Origin: Paraburkholderia flava
GTDB taxonomy: Bacteria > Pseudomonadota > Gammaproteobacteria > Burkholderiales > Burkholderiaceae
Direction of reading: 5' to 3'
Length of the DNA stretch: 64,000 nt
Assembly: GCF_004359985.1 (NCBI RefSeq)
Contig: NZ_SMRO01000001.1
Location: 1,178,001-1,242,000 of the forward strand
Shown: in pieces, positions 16,958-25,645 of the stretch
Numbering within the stretch: position 1 is the first letter of the stretch
Layout of the letters: every line of letters begins with the position of its first letter
Program-made: the position numbers and the translations under genes
Notes under the pieces: generated by a model
The model's database searches: none
Told to the model about the DNA's origin: nothing
Seen by the model: the letters and a program-made list of their open reading frames with translations, nothing else

Positions 16958-18091
16958 ATGTTGATCAAAAACGCTCGCGTCGTGACGCGAGACGAAGTTT
17001 TCACCGGCGCGGTGCGCATCGAGGACGGCGTGATCCGCGACGTCGAACGCGGCAACACGTCCGCACGCGACGCCGAGGACTGGGACGGCGACTATCTGCT
17101 GCCCGGCCTGATCGAGTTGCATACCGACAACCTCGAGAAGCATCTCGCACCCCGGCCCGGCGTGTTCTGGAACACCGACGCCGCGTTCGTGATCCACGAC
17201 GCGCAGGTCGCGGCGGCCGGCATCACGACCGTGTTCGACGCGCTCGCGATCGGTACGCGCGCGACGGTCGGCATTCGCGGCCGCGAGATCCAGACGAAAT
17301 GCGCGGAAGCACTCGAACGTTTCTCCGCGCGCGGGTTGCTGCGTGCCGAACACTTCCTGCATCTGCGCTGCGAGATCGCGACCGCCGACGTCGTCGAAGT
17401 GTTCGATTCGCTGTGCGGTCATCCGCTGCTGCGACTCGCGTCGGTGATGGATCACACGCCGGGGCAGCGTCAGTGGCACGACCGCGAGCAATGGCGCCGC
17501 TTCCAGGAACGTCACGGCAAGTGGACCGACGAGCAGGCGAGCCTGATGCTCACCGAACTCGAAAGCGAACAGCAGCGCTTTGCCGATGCACATCGTCGCG
17601 AGATCGTCGCGCGTTGCGCAACGCTCGGCGTGCCGGTCGCAAGCCATGACGACACGCTGATCGAGCACGTCGAGCAGGCCGCCGCCGAAGGCATCGTGCT
17701 CGCCGAATTCCCGACCACCCGCATCGCCGCCGAAGCGGCACACGCGCACGGCCTGTCGACCGTGATGGGTGCGCCGAACATCGTGCGTGGCGGTTCGCAT
17801 TCGGGCAACGTGTCCGCACTCGAGCTCGCGGAGGCCGGCCTGCTCGACATCCTGTCGTCGGACTACGTGCCGTCGAGCCTGCTCACCGCCGCGTTCGAAC
17901 TCGTCGACAAGGCCGGCTGGACGCTGCCGCAGGGGATCGCAACGGTGTCCGCCGAACCGGCTCGCAGCGCGGGCCTGCACGATCGCGGCGCGATCGAGCC
18001 GGGGCTGCGTGCGGACTTCGTGCGCGTCACGATGCTCGACGCATTGCCGGTGCCGCGCGCGACGTACCGCGCGGGGTTGCGGATCGTCTGA
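16958..18091 (+). CDS. phnM: alpha-D-ribose 1-methylphosphonate 5-triphosphate diphosphatase
   Basis: A 377-residue amidohydrolase-superfamily enzyme. It removes diphosphate from the phosphonoribosyl triphosphate to give the PhnJ substrate. Visible features are the N-terminal 'LLPGLIELHTDNLEKH', the central 'MDHTPGQRQW', 'SHDDT' with metal-ligand His-Asp, and the late 'LDILSSDYVPSS' aspartate. The start follows TTACGGAG. It is the last gene of the operon; a perfect hairpin lies 24 bp downstream. No phnP or phosphonate transporter follows. Confidence 0.92.
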   Translation: MLIKNARVVTRDEVFTGAVRIEDGVIRDVERGNTSARDAEDWDGDYLLPGLIELHTDNLEKHLAPRPGVFWNTDAAFVIHDAQVAAAGITTVFDALAIGTRATVGIRGREIQTKCAEALERFSARGLLRAEHFLHLRCEIATADVVEVFDSLCGHPLLRLASVMDHTPGQRQWHDREQWRRFQERHGKWTDEQASLMLTELESEQQRFADAHRREIVARCATLGVPVASHDDTLIEHVEQAAAEGIVLAEFPTTRIAAEAAHAHGLSTVMGAPNIVRGGSHSGNVSALELAEAGLLDILSSDYVPSSLLTAAFELVDKAGWTLPQGIATVSAEPARSAGLHDRGAIEPGLRADFVRVTMLDALPVPRATYRAGLRIV

Positions 18092-18114
18092 CGCGGGTCT
18101 TTGCACGCCCTCAA

Positions 18115-18140
18115 CGTCGTAACCCGCATGGGTTACGACG
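18115..18140 (+). terminator. hairpin after phnM, possible terminator
   Basis: CGTCGTAACCC and GGGTTACGACG pair perfectly over 11 bp around a GCAT loop, 24 bp after the phnM stop. There is no T-run after it, so intrinsic termination is doubtful; it may protect the 3' end of the message. Confidence 0.45.
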
Positions 18141-18256
18141 CCCTTACGCGATGCCCAATCGCTGCGCCGCACCATGCGGTTTAGAAGCGCTTCTCCTCGG
18201 CCATCCGGTGTTTCACTGACTCCGGGATCTTTTTGAACTGGTAAGCTTTGGCGCGC

Positions 18257-18306
18257 GTTGCTGGCCGTCGGCTAGCAACCTAGATCAGGTCCGGCTAATA
18301 TGCCGG
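18257..18306 (+). promoter_or_regulatory. two nested dyads upstream of the amino-acid binding protein gene
   Basis: GTTGCT (18257-18262) and AGCAAC (18274-18279) form one stem, with inner GGC/GCC pairing. CCGGC (18291-18295) and GCCGG (18302-18306) flank TAATAT. They sit 65-115 bp before the GTG start, in the 278-bp gap after phnM. They may be an operator or leader structure; no regulator is known. Confidence 0.35.
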
Positions 18307-18369
18307 GCCATGTCGCGGGGCGGCACAACCGCCGGCGCGACTACACGAACCACTCGAGGAGTAAAAACA

Positions 18370-19152
18370 GTGAAAAAACTGCTAGCAGCTTTGACGGTTG
18401 CCCTGCTCGCCACCGTCTCGATCGGTGCGCACGCAAAAGACTGGACCACCATCCGTTTCGGCGTCGACGCCAGCTACCCGCCGTTCGAATCGAAGGGTTC
18501 CGACGGCAAACTCGTGGGCTTCGATATCGACCTCGGCAATGAAATCTGCAAGCGCATGAAGGCGAAGTGCGTGTGGGTCGAGAACGACTTCGACGGCATG
18601 ATCCCCGCGCTGAAGGCGAAGAAGTTCGACGGCGTGCTGTCGTCGATGTCGATGACGCCGCAACGCGCCGAACAGATCGCCTTCTCGTCGAAGCTGTTCA
18701 ACACGCCGACGCGCCTCGTCGCGAAGAAGGGCTCGGGCATCCTGCCGACCGCCGATTCGCTGAAGGGCAAGTCGGTTGGCGTCGAACAGGGCACGATCCA
18801 GGAAACCTACGCGAAGGCGTACTGGGAACCGAAGGGCGCGAAGGTCGTCCCGTATCAGAACCAGGATCAGGTGTATGCCGACTTGCTGTCGGGTCGTCTC
18901 GACGCGACGCTGCAGGATGCGGTGCAAGCCGAAATCGGCTTCCTGAAGACCCCGCGCGGCGCCGGCTTTGACTTCGTCGGCAAGGATCTCGACGATCCGA
19001 AGACGCTCGGCGAAGGCGCAGGCGTCGGCATGCGCAAGGAAGACACGGATCTGAAGGCGGGCATCGACAAGGCGATCGCCGGCATGATCAAGGACGGCAC
19101 GTACAAGAAGATCGAGAAGAAGTACTTCGACTTCGACGTGTACGGCGGCTAA
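18370..19152 (+). CDS. ABC transporter substrate-binding protein, lysine/arginine/ornithine/histidine type
   Basis: A 260-residue periplasmic binding protein of SBP family 3 (ArgT/HisJ-like). A Sec signal peptide covers about residues 1-22, cut after an A-H-A site. Mature features are 'FGVDASYPPFE', 'GFDIDLGNEIC' with 'KAKCVW', and 'DFDGMIPALKAKKFDGVLSSMSMT'. I use the GTG start because AGGAG lies 9 bp upstream; an ATG 20 codons earlier gives a poor signal sequence. No permease or ATPase gene is adjacent, so it must use components encoded elsewhere. A terminator follows. Confidence 0.88.
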   Translation: MKKLLAALTVALLATVSIGAHAKDWTTIRFGVDASYPPFESKGSDGKLVGFDIDLGNEICKRMKAKCVWVENDFDGMIPALKAKKFDGVLSSMSMTPQRAEQIAFSSKLFNTPTRLVAKKGSGILPTADSLKGKSVGVEQGTIQETYAKAYWEPKGAKVVPYQNQDQVYADLLSGRLDATLQDAVQAEIGFLKTPRGAGFDFVGKDLDDPKTLGEGAGVGMRKEDTDLKAGIDKAIAGMIKDGTYKKIEKKYFDFDVYGG

Positions 19153-19207
19153 AAGCAGTTGAAGCCTTCGCGCGGCAGCGGTCTCCCGCGCCGCGCAGGC
19201 ACGAATC

Positions 19208-19242
19208 ACGGGCTCCGCCACACGCGGGGCCCGTTTTGTTTT
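19208..19242 (+). terminator. intrinsic terminator after the binding-protein gene
   Basis: ACGGGCTCCGC, a CACAC loop and GCGGGGCCCGT form a strong stem followed by TTTGTTTT. It closes the binding-protein transcript. Confidence 0.75.
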
Positions 19243-19415
19243 GGGCTGTGTTTTTGACGTGCTGCTGCATACGAAGCCTTGAAGGATCGGCTAAGATCGA
19301 CCCGTTATGTTTCCGGCAGCGTGGCTTCAATGCCCTGCGCCTCTCGCTTGTTTACCGCTATTTCACTGCTGATTCGCGGCCCGTCGTTCAGGCGCCGCGC
19401 AACTCACCCGATACC

Positions 19416-20531
19416 ATGCAAACCCACCACCATCCGCTGATTTCCCCGACGCTCGGCACCGCACGCCAACTGACGAGTTTCCACTACGGCCCCGGCGGCG
19501 GCCAGAAGATCTATATCCAGTCGTCGCTGCATGCGGACGAACTGCCGGGCATGCTGGTGTCGTGGGCACTGCGTCGCAAGCTCGCTGCGCTTGAAGCAGC
19601 AGGCAAACTGCGCGGCGAAGTGATCATCGTGCCGGTCTCGAATCCGATCGGTCTGAATCAGCACTTTCTCGGCCATCTGACGGGCCGCTTCGAATCGAAT
19701 ACCGCGCAGAACTTCAACCGCAACTTCTACGATCTGTCGGCGCTCGTGCAGCCGGTGATCGAAGGACGTTTGACCGGCGACATCGACGCGAACCGCAAAG
19801 CGATCCGCGCCGCGATGCGCGAAGCGCTCGACGAGCAGAAGCCCGTCACCGAAATCGAATCGCAACGCCTCGCGTTGCAGCGCCTGTCGTACGATGCGGA
19901 CGTCGTGCTCGATCTGCATTGCGACTGGGACGCGGCGATGCATGTCTACACGAATCCCGAACTGTGGCCCGAGGTCGAGCCGCTGTCGCGCTACCTCGAA
20001 GCGAAGGCATCGCTGCTTGCGTTGAATTCGGTCGGCAATCCGTTCGACGAGATTCACAGCTTCTGCTGGTCGGATCTGCGCGAGCGCTTCGGCAGCCGCT
20101 TCCCGATTCCGAACGGCTCGATCTCCGTGACGATCGAACTGCGCAGCCAGCACGACGTGTCGTACCCGCTGGCCGAGCACGACGCGCAGGCGATCATCGA
20201 GTACCTGACGCATCGCGGTGTGATCGACGGCACGGCCGCGCCGCAGCCGCCGCTCGAATTCCCGGCGACGCCGCTTGCAGGCACCGAGCCGATCGTCGCG
20301 CCGTCGAGCGGTGTGCTGGTATTTCGCGCGGAAGTCGGTCGCCATGTCGAGGCGGGTACGCCGATCGCCGACATCGTCGATCCGCTGACCGATACCGTCA
20401 CCACGCTGAAAAGCACCGTGGCCGGTGTGATGTACGCGCGGCATATCACGCGTTTCGCGACGGCGGGTATGGAAGTCGCGCGGATTGCGGGTGAGAAGGC
20501 GTTCCGGACGGGGTCGCTGCTGTCGCAGTAG
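19416..20531 (+). CDS. succinylglutamate desuccinylase / aspartoacylase family hydrolase
   Basis: A 371-residue zinc carboxypeptidase-like protein (M14 fold, AstE/AspA family). Likely zinc ligands are His39 and Glu42 (HADE) and His168 (LDLHCD), with the 'NFNRNF' substrate motif at about 99-104 and catalytic Glu241 (TIELRS). A C-terminal biotinyl-lipoyl-like domain (about 285-371, 'VAPSSGVLVFRAEVGRHVEAG') follows, as in the longer members. Substrate unclear: an N-acyl or amide-linked amino acid is likely, which fits the amino-acid binding protein upstream. I chose the ATG at 'MQTHHH'; the upstream extension spans the gap after the terminator. Confidence 0.8.
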   Translation: MQTHHHPLISPTLGTARQLTSFHYGPGGGQKIYIQSSLHADELPGMLVSWALRRKLAALEAAGKLRGEVIIVPVSNPIGLNQHFLGHLTGRFESNTAQNFNRNFYDLSALVQPVIEGRLTGDIDANRKAIRAAMREALDEQKPVTEIESQRLALQRLSYDADVVLDLHCDWDAAMHVYTNPELWPEVEPLSRYLEAKASLLALNSVGNPFDEIHSFCWSDLRERFGSRFPIPNGSISVTIELRSQHDVSYPLAEHDAQAIIEYLTHRGVIDGTAAPQPPLEFPATPLAGTEPIVAPSSGVLVFRAEVGRHVEAGTPIADIVDPLTDTVTTLKSTVAGVMYARHITRFATAGMEVARIAGEKAFRTGSLLSQ

Positions 20532-20550
20532 ATCTGCGTTGAAATGAAGA

Positions 20551-20584
20551 AAAGCCGCGCGAAATCTCAGCGCGGCTTTTTTTG
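20551..20584 (+). terminator. intrinsic terminator between convergent genes
   Basis: AAAGCCGCGC, loop GAAATCTCA and GCGCGGCTTT followed by TTTT. It lies 20 bp after the AstE/AspA-like stop and just before the metQ stop, and may serve both directions because A-runs flank the other side. Confidence 0.8.
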
Positions 20585-20593
20585 CTCTAACGA

Positions 20594-21412
20594 TCAGAAC
20601 GCCGGCACGATCGCGCCGTTGAACTGCGTGTTGATGTACTTGCGCACCTCATCCGACTCGTACGCCGCGACGAGTTTCTTCACCCACGGCTTGTCGCGAT
20701 CGACCGCGCGCACCGCGATCAGGTTCGCATACGGGCCCTTCAGATCTTCGATGGCGATCGCGTCGTGGGTCGGTTGCAGGCCGGCCTTCACTGCGTAGTC
20801 GGTGTTGATCGACGCGGCGTCGAGATCGTCGAGCGCGCGCGGCAACTGCGCGGCGTCCAGTTCGACCAGCTTGATCTTCTTCGGATTCGATGCGACGTCG
20901 AGCGGCGTCGCGTTGACGCCGTTCGTGCCCACCCCCGCCTTCAGCTTGATCACGCCGTACTTCTGCAACAGCAACAACGCGCGATTGCCGTTCGACGGAT
21001 CGTTCTGGATGCCCACCTTCGCGCCTTCCGGCAAGTCCTTGAGCGAATGGTACTTCTTCGAGTAGAAGCCCATCGGCGACGTATAGGTCAGCCCGACGTT
21101 GACGATCTTGTAGCCGCGCTGCCTGATCTGGCTATCGAGAAACGGCTGATGCTGAAAACCGTTTGCGTCGAGATCGCCGGCATCGAGTGCGGCGTTCGGC
21201 TGCACGTAATCGTTGAACTCGATCACCTTCACGTTGAGCCCTTCGCGCGCTGCGACCTTCGTCACGACCGACCAGATCTGCGCGTCCGGCCCGCTCATCG
21301 TGCCGATCTTCAGCGTGGTGTCGTCGGCACGCGCGGGCGAAACGGCGAATGCCGCGACGGCGGTCAATGCCGTTAATGCCGTCAATGCAGCAAGGAGGTT
21401 TCTACGTTGCAT
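20594..21412 (-). CDS. metQ: MetQ/NlpA-family methionine ABC transporter substrate-binding protein
   Basis: A 272-residue NLPA-family binding protein for methionine import (MetNIQ). The fold markers are 'KIGTMSGPDAQIW', 'VIEFNDYVQPNAALDAGDLDANGFQHQPFLD' split over about residues 65-100, and the end 'KLVAAYESDEVRKYI'. Unlike classical MetQ it has no lipobox cysteine: the leader ends 'VSPARA', a plain signal peptidase I site. The hydrophobic core is built of tandem Ala-Leu-Thr triplets from 9-bp DNA repeats. The start is preceded by GGAG. No metN or metI is nearby. Confidence 0.85.
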   Translation of the reverse strand: MQRRNLLAALTALTALTAVAAFAVSPARADDTTLKIGTMSGPDAQIWSVVTKVAAREGLNVKVIEFNDYVQPNAALDAGDLDANGFQHQPFLDSQIRQRGYKIVNVGLTYTSPMGFYSKKYHSLKDLPEGAKVGIQNDPSNGNRALLLLQKYGVIKLKAGVGTNGVNATPLDVASNPKKIKLVELDAAQLPRALDDLDAASINTDYAVKAGLQPTHDAIAIEDLKGPYANLIAVRAVDRDKPWVKKLVAAYESDEVRKYINTQFNGAIVPAF

Positions 21413-21706
21413 GCGGATCTCCGTCGATGCGGTCAGGAATGGACGCGCATCGTCGCATGCGTCGGGTGGCGCGATAACCAATCGTTTCTGATACCCATAT
21501 GGGGCGCGGCCTGCGCAGCATATGCGGCGCGCGCGTGCAACAGCCCGTGCCTTTGCGCCAGCCCCTGTCGCGCCCGCGCGACAACTAGTGAGAATAACCT
21601 TCCTGTCACATTCCTTTCGCTCCTTATCCCTTACATTTGCGGCCAATCGTAAGACCAAGCCCTAGAGCGCGGCTTAGCGATTGCTTCTTTTCTAACGGAG
21701 AGTGCC

Positions 21707-22864
21707 TTGAACAAGAAAGTTTTGACCACCGCCCTACTCGCAACCATCGCGGGAACCGCACACGCACAAAGCAGCGTCACGCTGTACGGCCTCATCGATG
21801 CCGGTATCAGCTATGTGAACAACGCAAAGAGCGGCAACACGCACGACAAGCTCGTCAAGTTCGACGACGGCGTCGCCCAAGGTAGCCGCTGGGGCATCCG
21901 CGGCACCGAAGATCTCGGTGGCGGCCTGAAGGCTGTCTTCGTGCTCGAAAACGGCTTCAACATCGGCAACGGCACGGCTGGCCAGGGTGGCGCGATGTTC
22001 GGCCGCCAGGCATACGTCGGTCTGGCGAAGGACGGCGTCGGCTCGTTCACGTTCGGTCGTCAGTACTCGTTCTCGACCGACTTCCTCGGCTCGAACTACT
22101 CGACCGGCGGCAACACCGTCGCGGGTAACTACGCGTACCACATCAACGACGTCGACCAGTTGACGTCGAGCCGTATCAACAACGCTGTCAAGTTCACGAG
22201 CGCGAACTTCTCGGGCCTGACGTTCGGCGCGTTGTACGGCTTCTCGAACCAGGCTGGCGCATTCGCAGGCTCGCCGACGGTTGGCACGACGACGGGTTCG
22301 TCGCGCGCTTACAGCTTCGGCGTGAACTACGCGAACGGCCCGATCGGCGTTGGCGCTGCGTACACCGACATCCGCTTCCCGGGCCTGGCTGCTCCGTCGT
22401 TCTCGGCTACGGTGTCGAACGTCAATACTGGCGCAACGATCCGCGATCTGCGCACGTTCGGCCTCGGCGGCCGCTACCTGTTCGGACCGGCCACGCTGTG
22501 GGCCCTGTGGACGAACACGCGCTTTGCCCCGATCACGGGCGGCGCGACGACGTTCAACGCGTATGAAGCAGGCGTCAAGTACGCAGTCACGCCGGCACTG
22601 ACGGGTGGCCTCGGCTACACGTACATGCGCCTGTCGGGTGCGAACAGCGGCCACTTCAACCAGGTCGATGCAAGCGTCGACTACGCGCTGAGCAAGCGTA
22701 CCGACGTCTACGTCCTTGGTATCTATCAAGGCGCGTCGGGCCGCAACGCTGGTGTCGATCTGCAAGCGCAGATCGGTTCGAGCCCGTCGTCGTACTTCGG
22801 TACGTCGGGCCCGGGCGCGGACAACCAGGTTGCTGCGCGTATCGGTATCCGCCACAAGTTCTAA
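21707..22864 (+). CDS. Gram-negative porin, Burkholderia OmpC-like
   Basis: A 385-residue outer-membrane general porin of the kind abundant in Burkholderiaceae. The TTG start has GGAG 8 bp upstream, and a 20-residue signal peptide ends in 'GTAHAQ'. The mature protein begins 'SSVTLYGLIDAGISYVNN', shows the 'GSRWGIRGTEDLGGGLKAVF' block and the L3 region, and ends 'ARIGIRHKF' with the C-terminal Phe needed for barrel assembly. Alternating aromatic beta-strand pattern runs throughout. A terminator follows; monocistronic. Confidence 0.93.
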   Translation: MNKKVLTTALLATIAGTAHAQSSVTLYGLIDAGISYVNNAKSGNTHDKLVKFDDGVAQGSRWGIRGTEDLGGGLKAVFVLENGFNIGNGTAGQGGAMFGRQAYVGLAKDGVGSFTFGRQYSFSTDFLGSNYSTGGNTVAGNYAYHINDVDQLTSSRINNAVKFTSANFSGLTFGALYGFSNQAGAFAGSPTVGTTTGSSRAYSFGVNYANGPIGVGAAYTDIRFPGLAAPSFSATVSNVNTGATIRDLRTFGLGGRYLFGPATLWALWTNTRFAPITGGATTFNAYEAGVKYAVTPALTGGLGYTYMRLSGANSGHFNQVDASVDYALSKRTDVYVLGIYQGASGRNAGVDLQAQIGSSPSSYFGTSGPGADNQVAARIGIRHKF

Positions 22865-22920
22865 GTATTGCTACTCGCTACGGTGGGCTTTCCGTTTGTG
22901 GGGGGCTTGCTGTGGGAGTG

Positions 22921-22950
22921 GAAAAACGCCCTTCGGGGCGTTTTTCTTTT
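22921..22950 (+). terminator. intrinsic terminator after the porin gene
   Basis: AAAACGCCC, loop TTC and GGGGCGTTTTT followed by CTTTT, 57 bp after the porin stop. Confidence 0.85.
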
Positions 22951-23080
22951 GGGGTGATCGATTCGTGTGCTTCGCGCGTGGGACTGTGCAAATGTGTGCG
23001 GCGGCCCGCCGCTTCCGGCGTAAGGGCCGCATCTGTTACCCTGCGGCCTTTACACACTCACACAGCCAGTCTGCGAAGCA

Positions 23081-23470
23081 ATGGAAATTCCGTTCAACGA
23101 GCGAGGCGTGTCGGTTACGCGCAATGCGCTGTCCGCCGCCGGCCAGGTGTTCCCGCTGCGCGAGATTCGCGCGGTGCGCGTCGTCACCATCCAGAAGAAC
23201 AAGGTCGTGCCCTTCGTCATCTCGGGCGTGGGACTCGTCGGGGCGATCGTCGGCGGGGTGCTGGGTTCGGGTGCGGGATTGGTGTGCGGCGTGATGCTGA
23301 TTGTTGTCGGCTACCTTGCGTGGACGACTCAGGACGTCACGCACCGGTTGATGATCGAAAGCGGCGACAGCGAGCGGGAAGCGCTGTCGAGTCTTGAGCT
23401 TGCCTTCGTCGAACGCGTCGAGCAGGCCGTGCGCGCGGCGCAGTCGCCGGCACCTGTCACACAGGATTGA
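23081..23470 (+). CDS. small membrane protein, DUF6232-like
   Basis: A 129-residue protein. The first ~40 residues are a beta-rich soluble segment ('FNERGVSVTRNALSAAGQVFPLREIRAV'). Two adjacent hydrophobic segments follow (about 45-63 and 66-82), separated by a Gly-rich turn, then a charged helical tail. This order resembles DUF6232 proteins, whose function is unknown. It is convergent with the FAH gene 43 bp away. The start ATG has no strong ribosome site. Confidence 0.6.
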   Translation: MEIPFNERGVSVTRNALSAAGQVFPLREIRAVRVVTIQKNKVVPFVISGVGLVGAIVGGVLGSGAGLVCGVMLIVVGYLAWTTQDVTHRLMIESGDSEREALSSLELAFVERVEQAVRAAQSPAPVTQD

Positions 23471-23513
23471 CGCGCGCCGCCGCGGTTAGCGGCGGCGCGC
23501 AGTGCATCGCGCG

Positions 23514-24218
23514 CTACGTGTTAGCCGCAGCGCCGATCTTGAACTCAAATTCGCCGATGCCTTCGAGGCCGCCCTGCACCGTATCGCCCGGTTGCAGCGC
23601 GGCGACGCCGGCGGGCGTGCCGCTGAAAATCAGATCGCCCGGCTTCAGCGTCACCGACTCCGACACGTAGCGGATGATGTCCGCGACCGGCCAGATCAGT
23701 TGATTCAAATCGCCCTGCTGACGCAGCGTGCCGTTCACCGACAGCCAGATCCGGCCCGCGCCGAGATGTCCGACGGCCGATACCGGATGCAGCGGCGTCA
23801 CCGGCGCGGACGCATCGAAGCCCTTGCCCCAATCCCACGGACGACCCGTTTTCTTCGCCTCGCCCTGCAGGTCGCGACGCGTCAGATCGACGCCCAGACC
23901 GTAACCCCACACCAGATCGAGCGCGTCGCCAGCTGCGACGTTCGTACCTTCCTTGCCGATCGCGATGACCATCTCGATCTCGTGATGCAGATCGCGCGTC
24001 AGCGGCGGGTACGGAATCGTGCCGGCGGCGGGCACCACTGCATCGGTCGGCTTCTGGAAAAAGAACGGCGGCTCGCGGTCGGGATTGCCGCCCATCTCGA
24101 GCGCGTGATCCGCGTAATTGCGGCCGACGCAGAACACCCGGCGAACCGGGAAACGCTCGTCCGATCCGGCGATGGCGACGGACGTGACGGCGGGCGCGGG
24201 AATAGCGAACTGAACCAT
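23514..24218 (-). CDS. fumarylacetoacetate hydrolase family protein
   Basis: A 234-residue FAH-fold enzyme of the short acylpyruvate/fumarylpyruvate hydrolase type (FAHD1/NagK-like). Motifs: 'CVGRNYADHALE' near residue 30, 'PFFFQKPTDAVV', metal-binding 'HHEIEMVIAIG', and 'GDLIFSGTPAGV' near the end. It hydrolyses C-C bonds in dioxo acids during aromatic breakdown. The start at 'MVQFAIP' has GGAG 8 bp upstream; the Met four residues earlier does not. It lies 147 bp downstream of, and on the same strand as, an AraC regulator, which may control it. Confidence 0.85.
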   Translation of the reverse strand: MVQFAIPAPAVTSVAIAGSDERFPVRRVFCVGRNYADHALEMGGNPDREPPFFFQKPTDAVVPAAGTIPYPPLTRDLHHEIEMVIAIGKEGTNVAAGDALDLVWGYGLGVDLTRRDLQGEAKKTGRPWDWGKGFDASAPVTPLHPVSAVGHLGAGRIWLSVNGTLRQQGDLNQLIWPVADIIRYVSESVTLKPGDLIFSGTPAGVAALQPGDTVQGGLEGIGEFEFKIGAAANT

Positions 24219-24365
24219 GCGGGACTCCATGCGAAGTGTGTGATCGACAGAGCTGGACGATATCGCTCGCGTGGGTGGTCGGCCTGGACAGAATGGCGTG
24301 AGCGCCTGGACTATTTTGCGTGTACGGCTGGGCGCGCGGGGTTCGTTGCTGTCGCCGTTGCTTCC

Positions 24366-25319
24366 TCAGCGGGCAACGCGGGATTTGCGGGCTGTCTTTG
24401 TCGTGGCTGTCTTTGTCGTGGCTGTCTTTGTCGTGGCTGTTTTTATTGTCGCTGTTGCGACTCGATACTCAGATGGCGACTGTCCGGTCACCTGGCGGAA
24501 GCGTCGCGTGAAATAGGTTTCGTCGCGGTAGCCGACCTGGAACGCGATGTCCTTGATCTGCCGGCCCGGTTCGTCGAGCAGTTTCTTTGCGGTGTCGATG
24601 CGGGTCTGCGTGATCCACTGCACGACTGTCTTGCCGGTCTCGCGCTTCACAAGATCGGCGACGTAGCGCGCGGGCAGCGACATGTGCGCCGCAATCGACG
24701 CACCCGACAGCGCCGGATCGGACAGCGTCGCGCGCAGATGATCGGACACGCGCGCGAACGCTGAATCGGGTCGTGCTACGCGTAATGCGCCGGTTGCGGA
24801 CTGCGCCTCGATGGCTTCGCGATGGCTGCGGCAGATCATCCCGATCAGTTGCAGCAGGTAACCTCGTAGCAGTACCGTGTCGCCGAACTGGCGGTGCTGG
24901 TCGAGTTCGATCATTCGCTGCGCGAGGGTCTCGACTTCGGCGATCTGTGCGTCGTTCAGCAGGAAGTCCATCTGCTCCTGGAGCAGGAATGGCGCGAGCA
25001 TCGGCTCGTTTGCTGTCTCTGCTATCGATGCTTTGCTTGTGTCGCCGGATGGGCGGCGTCCGAGCAGGAAGTCCAGCGAGAAGTTGAGCACCAGAAAGCG
25101 CGACTGCGCCGGATGCGGAATGCGATGCACACGATGCGGCAGCACGAACGCGATCGCCTTGTGCGGAAATGGACGCACCGTGTCGCCGATTTCCTGGTGC
25201 GTGTCGCCGCCGAGGTTGATCTGGATCTGGAAGTAGTCGTGCTTGTGCGATTCGGTGATCGGCGAGCGGGCGGTTTGGTCGCGGATGTAGAAGTCGAGGT
25301 GGTCGCTACGCTCGGGCAT
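24366..25319 (-). CDS. AraC-family transcriptional regulator with pentapeptide-repeat tail
   Basis: A 317-residue regulator: an N-terminal cupin effector domain (about residues 10-110, 'ITESHKHDYFQIQINLGG') and a C-terminal AraC double helix-turn-helix (about 190-290, ending 'DIAFQVGYRDETYFTRRFRQVTGQSPSEYR'). After the DNA-binding domain comes a tail of repeated Thr-Ala-Thr-Thr-Lys units encoded by 15-bp tandem repeats. I start at 'MPERSDHLDF'; Met codons farther upstream give a Pro/Arg-rich leader and no start has a clear ribosome site. It probably regulates the FAH gene downstream. Confidence 0.82.
   Translation of the reverse strand: MPERSDHLDFYIRDQTARSPITESHKHDYFQIQINLGGDTHQEIGDTVRPFPHKAIAFVLPHRVHRIPHPAQSRFLVLNFSLDFLLGRRPSGDTSKASIAETANEPMLAPFLLQEQMDFLLNDAQIAEVETLAQRMIELDQHRQFGDTVLLRGYLLQLIGMICRSHREAIEAQSATGALRVARPDSAFARVSDHLRATLSDPALSGASIAAHMSLPARYVADLVKRETGKTVVQWITQTRIDTAKKLLDEPGRQIKDIAFQVGYRDETYFTRRFRQVTGQSPSEYRVATATIKTATTKTATTKTATTKTARKSRVAR
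24391..24450 (-). repeat. 15-bp tandem repeat in the 3' end of the AraC gene
   Basis: Three perfect copies of GCTGTCTTTGTCGTG (plus strand) at 24391-24405, 24406-24420 and 24421-24435, then a degenerate copy at 24436-24450. The unit is five codons, so copy changes keep frame. Confidence 0.95.
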
Positions 25320-25645
25320 GGCGTAGGTGCGGGAGGTTGGGGGGCGGGGCATGGGATGGGGAACGGAAGAAGTGCGTCGAGCGGGACGATGCGATCCACT
25401 GATTCGAGGTGCCGATTCTCGCATGTACTGGTTGTGGACTGTCGTTACCTGGCGAACGATCAAAGAACGTGTGTCGTCGGGATCTCGCGGCAACCCGTAC
25501 TTGCTGCTGCTCCGATTGGATCGACGAGCGTCCGTTCACGACCCTCTACGGACCTTCAAAGACACGGAAAACGGACGCTCAGAAGCCGGAACCCACGGCG
25601 TCATTTGGAAGCACCGACTAGCTTTATGGCGTTGCTTTCTCGGTA
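25320..25645. other. intergenic region, no gene seen
   Basis: A 326-bp stretch between the AraC start and the ASCH gene stop, both on the minus strand. It should hold the AraC promoter. GC falls towards its right end, where the islet begins. I see no hairpin, repeat or plausible small gene. Confidence 0.35.

Noticed and set aside
21413..21706. A methionine or SAM riboswitch before metQ
   Set aside because: The minus-strand leader is short, with GGAG directly before the start, and no conserved SAM aptamer pattern was visible.
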